Positions 35,001 to 47,880 of a stretch of DNA of 64,000 bases are shown piece after piece. The stretch spans positions 333,540,302 through 333,604,301 of the forward strand of contig NC_081413.1 of assembly GCF_030272615.1 (NCBI RefSeq), in the 5' to 3' direction. Origin of the DNA: Cryptomeria japonica. Taxonomy: Eukaryota > Streptophyta > Pinopsida > Cupressales > Cupressaceae. A program made the position numbers and the translations under genes. Positions within the stretch are counted from its first letter, which is position 1; each line of letters begins with the position of its first letter. The notes under the pieces are model-generated. The model was given only the letters and a program-made list of their open reading frames with translations, did not search any database and was not told the origin of the DNA.

Positions 35001-36352
35001 TAGATTGGGAGGAAAATATCCTAAGGGATAACATTTAGGACAATTCCCTTCTTATCTTGTAGTATTAATGTGTGTGCATGATCATGTTCCCCCATGCTTT
35101 CTTTACATTTTTGTTCTCTCCCAGAGGACCCAAGCTACCTCGTAGGTTCTTGGAAATGGGAGGTTGAATATCTTTAAATGTTGTTCTCTCTTGGAGGACC
35201 CAATTTTCTTGATAGGTACTTAAAAACAAGAGATTTTCCATTGCACAACTTCTTCTATCTATTAATCTATTTCTTCTCTATGCCATATCTTTCTTTTTTT
35301 GACATTTGGGGATGATGCAAAGCATTGGGGGCACTCAGGTCTTCTTCCATGTTGACCAAATTTTTTATTTTATCTTTGTCTTCATGTCTCCTTCTTTATA
35401 TCCAAGAAATTTTGGCATTATGATGAAACACCCATCTGCAACTATACTCTTTATTTTATCTTACTATTATGGGTTTTGATGCCTAATAATCAGATCCCCT
35501 ATGATCTTGCATTTTTGGTGATCTTACGGGTCTTATGTGTCATCCATCGAAGATGACACTTCACAGAAACATCTCGCTATGTTGACATGACACAAAATTT
35601 ATTCTCCTTAGAATGTCATGCCTTCCATGCATACCATTCTAAGGGGGGGCTATCATTTCTACATAACCTATATTTGCATCTGATTACCTATTTATGTTGT
35701 TTTTCTTGGTGGGGGCCAAACCACTTGATCTATTAATATTGTTTGCCTTGGTGGGGGCCAAACCACTTGACCTATTTATCTTGTTTGCCCTAGTGGGGGC
35801 CAAACCACTTGATCTATTTATCTTGTTTGCCTTGGTGGGGCCCAAACCACTTGATATATTTATCTTGTTTCCTTTTGTGGAGGCTAATCCACTGCTTATC
35901 AAATCAATCTATGGTCACCCTACCATATGGCTATCTAGCATAATACAACTTGTTATCCATATCAATAAAATCTTGCAAATCGTCACCCTATCATATGGCT
36001 ATCTAGCATAGCACACTTGGATAACCATATTGGTGCCATCCTTTTTATCTCAGTATTTGTTGTCTTGTATCTTTTGTAATATGGGTTTCCTCCATTGAGT
36101 GGGGTTTTTTTCTATTATGCTATCTAATCTATTGTGTGTCTGATTGCTTTTTTGTCTAACATGTTGGTTTGTAGCTAACGTATTTGTGATGAAACAACTT
36201 AGGAAATTCTAACACAATCTCAAGTTTATCTCAATGGGGGCATCTTCGTTTGATCAGTGAATTTTACTTCTCCTTCACAAATTTTAATAACATCTCTCTA
36301 CTTTAGTTTTTCATCTCTCGATAATGATTTTATCACTAAAGTGGGGGTAAAA
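35001..36352 (+). other. F 3' untranslated region and polypurine tract
   Basis: Non-coding. Holds two related stretches with TTGTTCTCTC..GAGGACCC (35110-35220), the 42-bp tandem array (listed separately), a 68-bp spaced direct repeat of CACCCTAYCATATGGCTATC (35915 and 35983), and the polypurine tract CTAAAGTGGGGGTAAAA just before the LTR at 36353. The same tract type (CTAAAGTGGGGACTAAA) precedes J's 3' LTR. Confidence 0.65.
35697..35905. repeat. 42-bp tandem repeat, about five copies
   Basis: The core GTGGGGGCCAAACCACTTGA recurs at 42-44 bp steps (about 35710, 35754, 35796, 35838), with a degenerate fifth unit at 35878. As 42 is a multiple of 3, both strands stay open, which creates repeat-only frames that I do not accept as genes. 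Confidence 0.92.
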
Positions 36353-37494
36353 TGTAATGTTGTAAATTGCACCCCGTGCAATTCCACATCAGATAAGTGC
36401 CATTGCTTTAAGCTGACTGGAATCATTCATCACCTATTTGTCTTTTTTCCCACATGGATTTCCTTGTCAGCTTAGAATTTGGTCTTTTATCAACCATGCC
36501 GACCATTTGACTAATGGACTCTAGTGCACTACCTAGACGTCTGCGTACCATGCTAGTGTCCTATGAATATGTCAATCCACAGGTAGTCATTTGAGAATTA
36601 CACCTATGCTTGGAAGAGTTTGTAATGCATCTATCTATGGCCAATGACATCAAAATTCTCCTGGGATCTATATCTCATGCATTTGGGATGATTTTTGGAC
36701 TTCTTGATCACTTGGCAAATCTCGAGTTCTTAGTAAATGTTTTATATCATTCTTATAGGTTTTTCCAGCATCTACCATCATCCATTGTCATAGCTTCAAG
36801 GGCTTTTGGGTGCTTGATTTTATTCCTTCAAGCGTCAACTTCTTGGGTGTTGAAGAGAAGTTCTCTCCCTCTTCTTATTCATATTTGATTTTATTTGGTT
36901 CATTATCTTCTATTTAGCGTATCCATTATTATATCTATCTATTTCTATCTTTATTTATTTTTTATAGTCATGGTTATCATCTTGGTTGTTCATGGAGGTG
37001 GAAACACCAAAACGAGGGTCTAAATGAGGTAGACCTCTTTACACAACCCCAACATTTTTATCATTTTCCTTGGGTGCATGTTTGTGATCAAGAGAAGGAG
37101 CTCACCTTGTTGGAGGCTATAATCATGGACCAATTGTAAGTTTCCTTCACCTTCTTTCATCTTCTTTTAATTGTTTGCATTTTGTACTTTCTATTTTAGT
37201 TATCATAGCATTGTTATTTTAGTTGTATTATTGTGTTTGTGTCCACTATATGGTCTTTGTACTCTATCCATATAGGACATTAGCATATCATGCTAGTGTC
37301 CTAGTTTTGTGTGCTCATCCTGAAGACAAAAACTTAGCAAAGTCGTCTAGAGGTTCTATTTGTGGCTTGTTTGCTTAATTTTGTAGTTTGCATCCTCTGG
37401 CTCACCTTTAGCACTAGTTTAAGTGAGGTATAGTGAAGGTTGGTTTTTTCCTTGAGGGTCATCACTTTGAGGGTAACAAATCTCATCCTTTACA
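36353..37494 (+). repeat. F 3' LTR, 1142 bp
   Basis: Bounded by the polypurine tract on the left and CCTTTACA on the right. Length and ends match J's LTRs (1150 and 1157 bp). No second copy in the window. Confidence 0.7.
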
Positions 37495-39033
37495 ATAACA
37501 TTCATTACAATAGCCACAATATAAAATATAAAATCTGAAACTAAAAATTCTTAATTTATTACACATGCACTGTCAACTAAGGATTGCAAACTCTATGATC
37601 TTTTTAACAAGTTTGATATTTCTAGAGCTTGGAAAGGTTCAAGAACATAGAAAAGAAAAACAAGGAATACTATAATAGCACACAACGCAATAGAAAACTG
37701 ACACAAACATTGTACTCCAACTACATATATGCCCACCACAACATGCAACATGCAACAAACAAATATGAGCTAAATAACTAAAATTTAATACAAATTCATG
37801 AAGATCCAATACAATACTTAAACAATAACGCCCTCCCAAATCTAATGGTTTTGTAATCTAACTCTTGTAACTCATGGGTTTTTTTCCACAATACATAATC
37901 CTTTATGGGTTTTTGTCTATAGAAGGTTACTCTAATTTGACTTCTATTACATCTTTTATCATTAGTATCATTATAAAGGCACAAAAACTAATAAAGTACA
38001 TATATTATCTACCATATATAATTAAAAGAAGGATTTTAAGATTGCATGGTGAATGTCACATATAATCTAACACAAAGAAACAATATTCATAACACTATTG
38101 ATCCCCTTTACATGTCCATTTAGGAATTAAATAAGAACTCTTCCATACCTAAATTTTTTGAAGTGAGAGTAATGTGTAAGGAAGACATTCCCAACACCAT
38201 ATTATTCATAATTATATAACCACTCTTAATGGGAGGTCATAAAAGAAATCACTAGATATAATCAAGTTCACACACCTTTATATGAATGTGTTACCAAAGG
38301 TATGACAGAAACATTTACATCATCTTTATAATACTTCACAAACTCATCATTTAATAATTTTCCTATCCTCCTCCTCCTCTTTATGGCATCTATGTAATAT
38401 ATTGGGATTTTCATAGTTTAAACACTTATACTTGGACTTTACAAGAGATTTGAATCTCCCACAAAATGTAGATATAAAATTTTCTCTTTTTTTCTTCTTA
38501 TTTCCCCTTTTTTTTATATCTTCCATGAACTAATAAAGCCTTTTTATCTAGTTTATAATATTCTATTTGCATCTCCTCTAAAATTAATAATTCCATTACC
38601 TTGTCCGTTTTGAAAATAGAGGTAATTCTCCCAATGACCCCAAAAAGGTGATCTCATGAGTTTGTAAAAGAACATAGGAGGTTTATGCAATAATCCTCCT
38701 CCATATTCTCTCCAAAAAAATCTCAACTAATTCTTGATCATAATAAGAATGTTCATGTGCTTGGCTACATAACCACCATTCTCAACTCCTAGGCTATACA
38801 ACTTCTTTATTAGAAAACTCTTATTTACAACTTGATAAATTTATCCTAAATTATTCCAAAGGGCTTACATGATGCCTTCTTCATGTGTATTTAACAATAT
38901 TCAATTTTTAAATATATTCTAATGATATCCTCACTTTTTATTCAATATGTCCCTATCTTCTTGTCTTATTGTATAAATTTTGGATTTAGATAATGCAACC
39001 CATAGATCTTTATCTATGAGAATATCCTCCATC
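37495..39033. other. Unassigned AT-rich sequence
   Basis: About 1.5 kb without a supportable gene or clear repeat boundary. Short frames here have no recognisable domain. Probably old, decayed repeat DNA. Confidence 0.5.
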
Positions 39034-39038
39034 TTGAG

Positions 39039-42000
39039 TGTAGTACCCCTGCCCTAATCAATTTCTAATCTCGGTTTAATCTTGGTTAGTTTATCTTAAT
39101 ATAATGTTATAGTCAGATGTTTGATTTAATGCATAGCTGTTGATGTGGTTTTCACACTAGTTGTATGCAAGTTGTTTAGTGTACCTATTTCGTGGTATTA
39201 ATATCGGGCTAACGCTTTCATTAAATTTTATATATGTATGCATGTATGACTCTTGGTTGCAGGAGATTTCAGGTACAATGCCGCATGAGTGCAAGGTTCG
39301 TCTTCACCTAGATTTGCAGGTTTGAGTGTACCTCTTTAATCCTTAGAGTTGGATTAGGTGGTCATAAGACCCTAGTTGACCTTAGTCGTGCTCAAGTGAG
39401 CATCATCAGTCGTCGTCGGTGTTCCCTTTTTGTTCGGGTTTGCGAGTCGTCTGTTTGGTTGACCTTCTCGGTTTACGTGCTTGGTGTGTATGGTTAAATT
39501 GATTAATTAGTCCTTAGTAATTATTTTGATTATATATGTGTTTGTACATTGAAGATTAATGGACTAAATTAATCAGGATTTCGTTATGCGATTATCGTTG
39601 ATATTGGATTGCTCATTTTAAATTGGGAGCAAGTTCAATTTAAATAGTTAATTTAAATATTAAATGCATTTTGGATATGCTGTTGAAAAGAAAGTTTTGT
39701 ATTTAAGTGCAATAGATTTAATTGTATTCTATTGGCTTTTTAAATTAGAAAGGTTAAATTGAATTAAATGAGGAAATCAATTTGGAATTGAAAAACAATT
39801 TAATTTGTTGTTATAGTTAGAGAGGAATTAATTTTGAGAATTATTTTTAAATAAAAATTTTAATTCCAAAAATGGAATTTTGGTCAACTCTTCCTTATAA
39901 CCTAAATTTTGGGGAAATTTGGGGGGAGGGATATTTTTGGAAGAATGTTTTTTTTTTGGAAAATATTTTTGGGGATGAAATTTGGGGGTTTTGGATGGGG
40001 AAGGATTCCTTGAGCTGCAGATTGGGGCTCTTCAGCAGATCTTGCCAAGAATGCGAGATAAGGTAGGATTCAGATCCATCCTTTTGATTTCTGGTTGTAT
40101 TGTTCTTGTTTTTCTTTCAAAACCAAATATTGGATATCAATTGGAAATGGCTGTTCATGAGGAACTTTTGTTTAAATCTCCATTGGGTGCTCTCAATTCG
40201 AATTCTATTTCATAAATTAGATGTTGTTGGGAAGAATAGATGAGTTATTTAGTTTATTGCCCATTTTGCCCAAGTATGGGTTTTGTTGAAGAAATTTTTA
40301 TAATTTGATATTCTTCAGATTGTTGGGGTTTTTGTTATTCCTCAAATTTTATCCGGTTTGTGGGTGTTTGAAACCCAGTGTGTTTGGAGATGAGGGATAA
40401 GAAACCAAAACACTTTGTTTTTGAACTGGATTTTTATGTAAATCAAAATATTAAACTTTGAAGGTTTTCATTTGTTATTCCGTTTTTATGAAAAACGAAC
40501 TGTGTGTTTTTAAAAAAAATATATATATATATAAAAATCGAACTGTGCGTTTGTTTTAAAATGATTTTCGTTTGGGGTTCGGAGGGCGGGGAGCGGAGCT
40601 CCACCCGCCTCCTCCCCCGCTCATCCCCCGCTCGTTCCCCCTACTCCCCCCTCGCTTGTTCTGATAACAGTGGCCGCGGCTCACTGTGGTGGCCGTAGGG
40701 CGCCGCGGGAGCTGCGGGCACCACAGTGGCGCCGCCGCGCGGTTCCCACCTGCGGCTAGGGTTTGGGCGCCCAGCCATCCCCGTTGGGAGGTGGGCCCCG
40801 CCTTTGCCGCCCCTTTTAAAAGGTTGCTTTTAAATTAGTGTTTTTTTTTTTTAAATGTTTTTTTTTTGTATTTTTTTTATTATTCAAAAAAAAAATGCAT
40901 ATAATATTTTAATATTATTTTAATGTTAAGATATTTTAATGTTAAGTTGTAATCAGAGTTTATTTATGATTAAGGTGGCATAATCATGATTAGTGATAAT
41001 TTGATATTAATTAACTTTATAATGGAATTTATAGGTTAATTATTATTCAATTTCATTTTATGACTTATGCACTTTTTCTAATTAAGTTCTAAAATTGTTA
41101 ATTTCGTCATCGAATAATGATTGGTTATATTTTGGACTAATCTTGGATTAATAAATTTATATCTTACCTCCTAGCTGATTAGAGTATTTGGCTAATTGAG
41201 GGAGTATTGTTTAAAAATAAAATAGAATATTATGTTGTTGGAAATTGTCGAAATATGATATAATTACTAATTGATGATGTGAAATATTATTCAAGAACAT
41301 ATCATTTGAGTAATTGAGAAGTAAGTGAAATATTTTATCATTGGATATTTGAATTTAAACGATGTGCTTTTGGGAATTTAATTAAGTACCATTTGGGAAA
41401 AATCGTTAGTTACTGATATTCTCATTTAGTAAATGAATGGTTAAATTATATTTTTCCTTTGTTTGAGAAATAGACAATGGTACTATTGTAAATTGTGGTT
41501 TTGTACTCACCTGGTAACGGTGATTTCCCGTCAATGCTTTTTGAAAACTTAGATCAATCAGAGAATTGGATCAACGATTATGCTTAAATCAATTTGAGAA
41601 AATATTGTCTTTTCTGATTATTGCCTTTGCGAGTTTTATTTCTGTATTCGCTTTTAGTTATGAAATGGCAAGTCGTGCATTGTGTGGTAGGTCCCTATCG
41701 TATGGCTTGACTTGGGGTACCTATTTCAGTCCTCGGTTCCGAGTTGACTATTGTTTTGTGGTAGTGTCATAATTGGTCATATCCTTTGTGTGGGTGTCGA
41801 ATGATGATTTGTGGTTGACCATAGTTGGTCAGGTCTCTAGTTAGAGTACCGTCAGTAAGTGTTCATTTTTGAGTCGTGTTTGACCAGATGGTTGTTTCTC
41901 CCTTCTTGATCTCCGTTCGTCTGACCATGTGAATTCCTTGGGTTTTTGAGTTCGTCCGAGTTTAGTCTAGTGTCGTATGGGAAAGTGGATTTTGATTGGG

Positions 42001-43391
42001 GGCCGTGCCCAAAGTGGCTGTTGGGTAACCCATTGAAAGTGAGTCTAATAAGTGATAACCTATCAGTAGATTAGAATGTAATCTCTAAGTAAGATAATGT
42101 GCCTCACACATGGGACGAGTGCTAACATAGACTCGACATGCTGTGAGAAGGCCTGAAATGGCAAACCATCATCCTTGTCTTCACGAGAGGATGTGTGGGT
42201 CCACATGAGGCTTGGATGGGCCGGAGGCTCGGATTAGGTTGCCAGGGTAACCCAGCGTATGGGGCCGGGACCTATGAAGACCTACCATGGTATCCATACC
42301 AGGTTGTGTGATGACACTTGTCCCTACGTTCGCTAGTGTGTTGTCATTTCGTCCTGTTAGGAGTACCTTTGTGGGTTGTCCTTTTGTCTCTGCCCTTGTG
42401 AGTATCGGTTTCATGTTAGACCTTCGGTGGTGATGACTCAATTTTATGGATGCTCTTCTAGACCTTTGTATTAATTTTGATTATGTTCAGCTGGATCCCG
42501 TTCTTTTCAAGGATCATTTTTGTATTATTGACCGATGCGGTCGTTTGTATATCATTTATGTTTCGCCTTGATGGCAGGATTGTAATTGGTGTAACCTCTT
42601 GTATTCTTAACTTTATTATTTTATCAGAGGGGTCTTGCAGTTGAGCAGACCTGGAGATGTAGCCCTTTAGGGGTGAACTCCGAGATCATTATGATGTTAT
42701 GTGATGTATTCTCTTATGTTTCTCTTATTCAGCTTTATCATGTATGAATAGCTTATGTTAGAATGGATAAGTGGATGAATGGAATTAACTTTAAATGTTT
42801 ATATTCAGTCCTTTCTTGAATGCCATGTTGATCGAATGCATAAGTGGTTTAGATGAGATTTATCGTAGATGCATGTATGTAATCGTCTTTTAAAATGCAA
42901 TAAGTTGGAATATGAAAGAATGTAATTTAGAGTAATGGAATATATTCAGTTGTTGTTAAGGAAATTAAGTATGCTTGAAAAGATCTCTTATGTTTATGAT
43001 GGAATTCTAGTGTGTTGGGATATTAGATGTATGGCTTGTAATTTTAGATGAAAAGCTTGAATGAAGATTATGAATAGATCTTAATAGATGAGTCATTGCT
43101 TGTGATTTATATTTCCACCTTTTGAAAGAAATTATCCTGATTAAGAATTATCTCGTTATTAAGATAATCAGCTTATTGGATTAATTGTGTGAGTTAAGTG
43201 AACTGTGAAATTCAAGTAATCTCGTTGGGAAACTCTTTAGGTGTTAGTTGATGTCTTCCGCTTTGTAAATCTGAATCTTTGATATCTTGTTGTATCTTAA
43301 TGTGGTGTAACTTTAAAAAAATAAAAAATTATTGCACTCTATTCTTGTGTTATGGCTTAATCCCTTCGGGGTTTCCTGGCGGGGCATTACA
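39039..43391. mobile_element. K: 4.35-kb solo-LTR-like element with 5-bp duplication
   Basis: Starts TGTAGTACCCCTGCCC and ends GGCGGGGCATTACA, with the perfect duplication TTGAG at 39034-39038 and 43392-43396. No gag or pol motif and no internal LTR pair are seen, so a solo LTR from recombination is most likely; a coding-free element is the alternative. A GC island (40575-40815) in AT-rich surroundings recalls G1's LTR. The right end resembles that of fragment L (GGTGGGGTGTTACA). Orientation is unresolved: end sequences and the CTAGGGTTT landmark next to the GC island do not agree decisively. Confidence 0.8.
40575..40815. other. GC-rich island inside K
   Basis: A short GC-rich block with CCCGCTC/CCCCGCTCGTTCCCC runs, GCCGCGGCTCACTGTGGTGG and CACCACAGTGGCGCC, then CTAGGGTTTGGGCG. 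It has CACTGTG/CACAGTG half-sites like G1 but not the regular five-unit array. The 64-codon frame across it is not accepted as a gene. Confidence 0.7.
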
Positions 43392-43396
43392 TTGAG

Positions 43397-45405
43397 CTTC
43401 CACATCTTAAAAGTTAGAGAACTTCTCCATCTCTAGCCTTGATGTGCTTGCCATTTTTCTTTCATGATGTTCTCTTCTATTCAAACCACATTCAATCTAA
43501 TATTGGAACAAAAGCCTTATCCCTGGTGCCTAAATTTTAAGGTAAACAAATTTTGATAGTGGTGCATAAATTCTTCCCATACTAATCTTTAATGAGAGGT
43601 ATGTTCAAAAATAAAATATCTTATAGCTACAAAAATTTTATAACAATAATTATGCTACCATGACAAGATTGTTTATAAGGGGAAAACCTTAAAGAGAAAA
43701 ACCCCATACATCAAAGAAAACCAATTATATTATATAATTATTAAGGTATTACTTAGAGGAATATTACCAACATTTAGATTACAGAACAATTCTAGTAACA
43801 TAATAGTACCTGTAAGTCAATAATACAAATCACACAATACATTTTCTTCAAGCACAAAGAAATAGGCAAAAGCCAATAACCACAAATCATAAGAGGTTTA
43901 CCAAAGCCATGAGTCAAAATAACAACCCAAAACTGCTACCATAGTTGATCGGAATTTGGATATTTGATTCAATCACAATCTTCGCTATTAAAAATAGAAG
44001 ATACTCTCATGTCTATCACAACTTGTCATTATTCCTGACGTAATTGACATATTAATTTGGGTACTCCACTTTAGCATATTCAAACCCATTCATATAATCC
44101 TTATAAATTGCCATAATGTTGATTAGGATTTTAATTTAACTACTCTATTATCATGCTATTACACATCATAGAATCTATTATAAGTAACTCCTATCTTATA
44201 ATTGCATAAGGTACTATTACACATATTAATGACATTATACTCTTGTAATGACACTTTTCTCCAAGACTTAATTAATTATTTGTAGTGGAATTAATAGATT
44301 AAATGTGAATGTTAAGATCATTTATAAGATTTAATTGACATTAAATTGGATGTAAATAGCCAATATAAATATAACATGTAATAATTTGACAATAATTACA
44401 AGGTTAATTGATAACACAATAAATGTAATAACATAGCCACATAAGCCAATTGTATTATCACCAAAATTATATTCACATTATCCTTTATCATTAAGGGTTT
44501 CAAGTACTTATATGTATCATGAGTGCTTGGATAGGTCATTCTCACTCCAAGGAGCTTTGGTGGTATTGGCCCTTATTACTATGGTACAATTCCTGGAGGA
44601 ATCAATTCTTACATTAAACCAACCATATTATCTAGAATTCAAAGAAATAGTCATAGGTCTAGGTTGTTTTACAGAAAGAAAGCATGCTAAGAGGCTAAGT
44701 TCTTACACAAAACCTCACATGCCTTCATGGTATGAAAAACATAGCCCTAGTCAAGACACTCTTAGGTATACTTTGTACCTTGAGTTGGACATATGTTGTA
44801 TGCCCCTTCTCTAATGCCCGTGCCAATCAATGACCCTAGCCTTCACTCCTTTGTGCCCTCTAAATTCTTATTTTTTTTCCCATGCCCATAGCCCACCAAG
44901 CCACCACTTCTTCTTCCTTTATTGATCTCCATGCCCCTTCCAAGTCTCACATAAATGACTTATATAGCCTCTTAAGGGGTGGTTTCCAAACCATCACACC
45001 CTTTAAAAAAGGTCTTTTTTATTTACCCTATCATAAATATAATTATTCTTCTCTTTTATCTGTCTTTAAACCAAAGGATTACAATATCCTTTATTTTTAT
45101 CTCTCAATGGGAGTGGCTCACAACATGTGCTCGGACCAAAGTGGTATGTAGGTAATCACATTGGGGGTTTTCTTAGTCAAGTGGTAACATTAATTAAAAC
45201 TTGGGATGAACTAAAAATTAATGAAGATAATTGGTTCCCCAAGCATGCATTCAATGGTAGTACGAGGCCAAGGATGACTTGGGAAGGCATGCCCACACAT
45301 GGAGCATTGGAACTTGTCCAAAGAGACATGATTTCTCATGTAGCACTAGGACTTGCATGATCATCATTCTTGTCTATATGAGAGAATTTTTGGTTCCATG
45401 TGAAC
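43397..45405. other. Unassigned sequence with a possible copia LTR relic
   Basis: Around 43665-43725 the text TTTATAAGGGGAAAACC..AGAGAAAAACCCC matches the 'TTTATAYGTGGAAAACC..GGGAAAAACC' motif of the C and H LTRs in the same orientation. A very old minus-strand copia LTR may therefore lie here. The rest (44500-45400) shows nothing I can assign. Confidence 0.35.
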
Positions 45406-45410
45406 CATAC

Positions 45411-46560
45411 TGTAGCATCCTAAATTGTACCCCTTTGCAATTTTGACCGCAAGGGTGTTCATCTTAGTGTTTTCACCCCTTCGCCTGATTGAAGACTTGA
45501 TTATGCTCATACACATCACAAATGCCATAAAACTCAAAATTCACCTCATCAAGCACCTTAAGCCTACCCCAAAATAGGGCAAGACCATGGTACCATGCCA
45601 TGGTCCACCCTAATTTGGGGCCCCTAAAAACCCAATGCAACACTTCAAATTTGAGTGGGATTCTTCTCTCCGTGTCAGCTCATGTCGAAAAATTAATCAG
45701 TTTTCCATATGGACAAGTATATCAAGAGGATTTCCCCTCTCATTTAGACACACACAAGCATCTATCAATTAGAAAGGGCACACATGAGATCAAGTATTTA
45801 AGCATTCAAGAGAAATTGAGCATTTTCAATCTTCCTTCAAGCCTTGGAGCAACAATAAAGTCAAGATTCAAGGATTGAAGTGGAGATTCACATCCTATTT
45901 CATGAAACCCTACATCCATGTGGAGGCAAGCAAAACTTTACAAGGAGGTACCATCATTCAATTTTTAGTCATAATTCAACATCTCCCTCAAAAGGAGAAT
46001 CTTTCCTTACACTCATTTCAATTATCTTTATTTCAATTTGATGGTTAATTACAAATAAGGGTTTTACCTAAGGCAATCCCCTATTCCCAACCTTTTTCCC
46101 CTTCTTTTTGTGTGCAAGAAACAAATACAAAGTTGTACTCTTTAGAATAAGCTTCATTTACAAAGACGAATCACCCCCCTTTGGCATGCAAAAAAATCAG
46201 AGGACTTTTGTGATGCACCATGGTCCCTACTTTTTAGGAGATTTTTCAAGGGTAAGATCCAGCTTGGCTTATACTTCTCAAATGTAGGTGCATGCAAAAA
46301 TCCTGCATCTATAGCTCACTCTTTTCTTAGTTTTACCTTCATTTTATAGCACTTTACCTTAATTCAGTATTTCAACTTACAAAAGAGAGGAAAAACCCCA
46401 CAATAATTATAAATCCACTCAGTATTCGATTCTTGTATGATTTGTGACTTAATCTAGTGGATCCCTTCCCTCTTTTGAATGTAAAGGTTTAAAGTGAAAT
46501 TGATTTGGTGATTTCTCCCTTCTACATTAAAAATTGCCAAATCAAATTCCCCCCTTTACA
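45411..46560 (+). repeat. J 5' LTR, 1150 bp
   Basis: TGTAGCATCCTAAATTG... to ...CCCCCCTTTACA. Closely similar along its length to 59136-60292. Confidence 0.9.
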
Positions 46561-46563
46561 TTT

Positions 46564-46579
46564 TGGTGAACCCGACGTG
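46564..46579 (+). other. J putative primer binding site
   Basis: TGGTGAACCCGACGTG begins 3 bp after the LTR. The TGG start and position fit a primer site, but I cannot name the tRNA. It is not the iMet site of the copia elements. Confidence 0.45.
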
Positions 46580-46619
46580 TCATATCTTACTTATGATTAT
46601 TGTTCTTATATTTGAGTGT

Positions 46620-47760
46620 GTATGCAATTTAAAATTCAAATTTCATTTACAAGTTTGATTTCCTTGCAAATTTTCAAAATTTAGAGGTTAGTTTCACTAA
46701 AACCCTAATATTTAAATTTCAAAATTGAGCTTGTGAATTGCATAATTTGGATTAGTTGTTTCAAATCTAAGTGTTTTTCAATTTTAAAATTCAAATTCCA
46801 CATTTAAAATTAAGTGGTTAATTGCAAAAACCCTAATTTTAAAAAAAATTAAAATTGAGCTTGTGGGTTGTTTAAATTTTGAATTTATCACATGGGAGTG
46901 GCTTCAAATTCAAATTTTCAATCCTGGGTCAAATTTCAAATTTAAATTTAAATTTTAAAATTAAGCGGTTAACTAAAAAAACCCTAATTTTTATATTTAA
47001 ATTTACCTTATGCATTTCCCAATTTTGGATTCATCATTTCAATTTCAACTTTGGATCTATTTTTAAATTTAAAATTGAGAGGTTCTTTTTACAAGGCCCT
47101 AATTTTAAATTTAAATTCCATGTGGACAATTTCAAATTTAAATTTTAAAATTAAGTGGTTAATTAAAAGAGCCCTAATTTTTAGATTTAAATTGATTATT
47201 TCAATTCCCAAATTTCAACGTCATATTTAAATTTAAATTTTAAAATTAAGAGGTTCTTTTTACAAGGCCCTAAATTTAAATTTAAATTTCCTTTAGATCA
47301 TTTTAAATTTAAATTTTTAAAATTAAGAGGTTATTTTCAGCCCAAATTTTAATTTTCTATCTCCTAGTGGGTAATTTTAAATTTAAATTAAGAGGTTATT
47401 TTAGTAAGGCCCTAATTTTAAATTTAAATTCCTTGTGGAAAATTTCAATTTTAAATTTAAAATTAAGTGGTTAGTTAAAAGAGCCCTAATTTTTTAGATT
47501 TAAATTAATTATTTCAATTGCCAAATTTCAACGTCACATTTAAATTTAAATTTTAAAATTAAGAGGTTCTTTTTACAAGGCCCTAAATTTAAATGTAAAT
47601 TTCCTTTAGATCATTTTAAATTTAAATTTTTAAAATTAAGAGATTTCTTTCAGCCCTAATTTTAATTTTCTATCTCCTAGTGGGTGATTTTAAATTTAAA
47701 TTAAGAGGTTATTTTAGTAAAGCCCTGATTTTAAATTTCATTTTCCTAAGGGATTGCATA
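46620..47760. repeat. J leader: AT-rich repeats with a 312-bp higher-order unit
   Basis: Many copies of AAATTTAAATTTTAAAATTAAG followed by GTGGTTA or AGGTTCTTTT..GGCCCTAA. GAGCCCTAATTTT at 47169 and 47481 marks two long units 312 bp apart with the same internal order. Palindromic AAATTTAAATTT words dominate. The 89-codon frame here is repeat sequence, not a gene. Confidence 0.85.
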
Positions 47761-47880
47761 ATTTTTAACAATTATTCTTTATCTTCTCAATTAATTTGCT
47801 TATTTAATTGAATAATTATTTTTCTAAATTGTTGTATTATTCAATTCCTTTGCAAATTTCGTATTTCCCTCCATTAGTGC

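Larger units (their letters stand above)
34293..37494 (+). mobile_element. F: Tat/Ogre-like Ty3-gypsy element, 3' part
   Basis: 3' internal region (34293-36352) and one LTR (36353-37494). The LTR starts TGTAATGTTGTAAATTGCACCCC and ends CCTTTACA, close in form to J's LTR (TGTAGCATCCTAAATTGTACCCC...CTTTACA). The tail also shares GATGCAAAGCATTG (35310) with J (51438). F is the outermost host of the nest; no flanking duplication can be checked. Confidence 0.75.

Noticed and set aside
35684-36011. Frames of 72 and 105 codons over the 42-bp repeats
   Set aside because: The repeat length is a multiple of 3, so both strands stay open automatically.
37639-38065. Short frames in the unassigned AT-rich block
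   Set aside because: Length and composition are those expected by chance.
40504-40698. Small frame in the K GC island
   Set aside because: Starts in a poly-A/TA run and reads low-complexity Ser/Arg/Pro; no homologue in the G1 LTR.
44512-45360. Frames of 77-100 codons left of J as host genes
   Set aside because: No domain, no codon-level support and no neighbouring exon; they sit among repeat remnants.
44797-45405. Left part of LTR L (TGTATGCCCCTTCTC resembles a K-type start)
   Set aside because: The flank before it (TATGT) does not match the flank after 61405 (TTCTA), and no further similarity to K could be followed.
46879-47148. 89-codon frame rich in Lys/Phe
   Set aside because: It is translated AAATTTAAATTT leader repeat.
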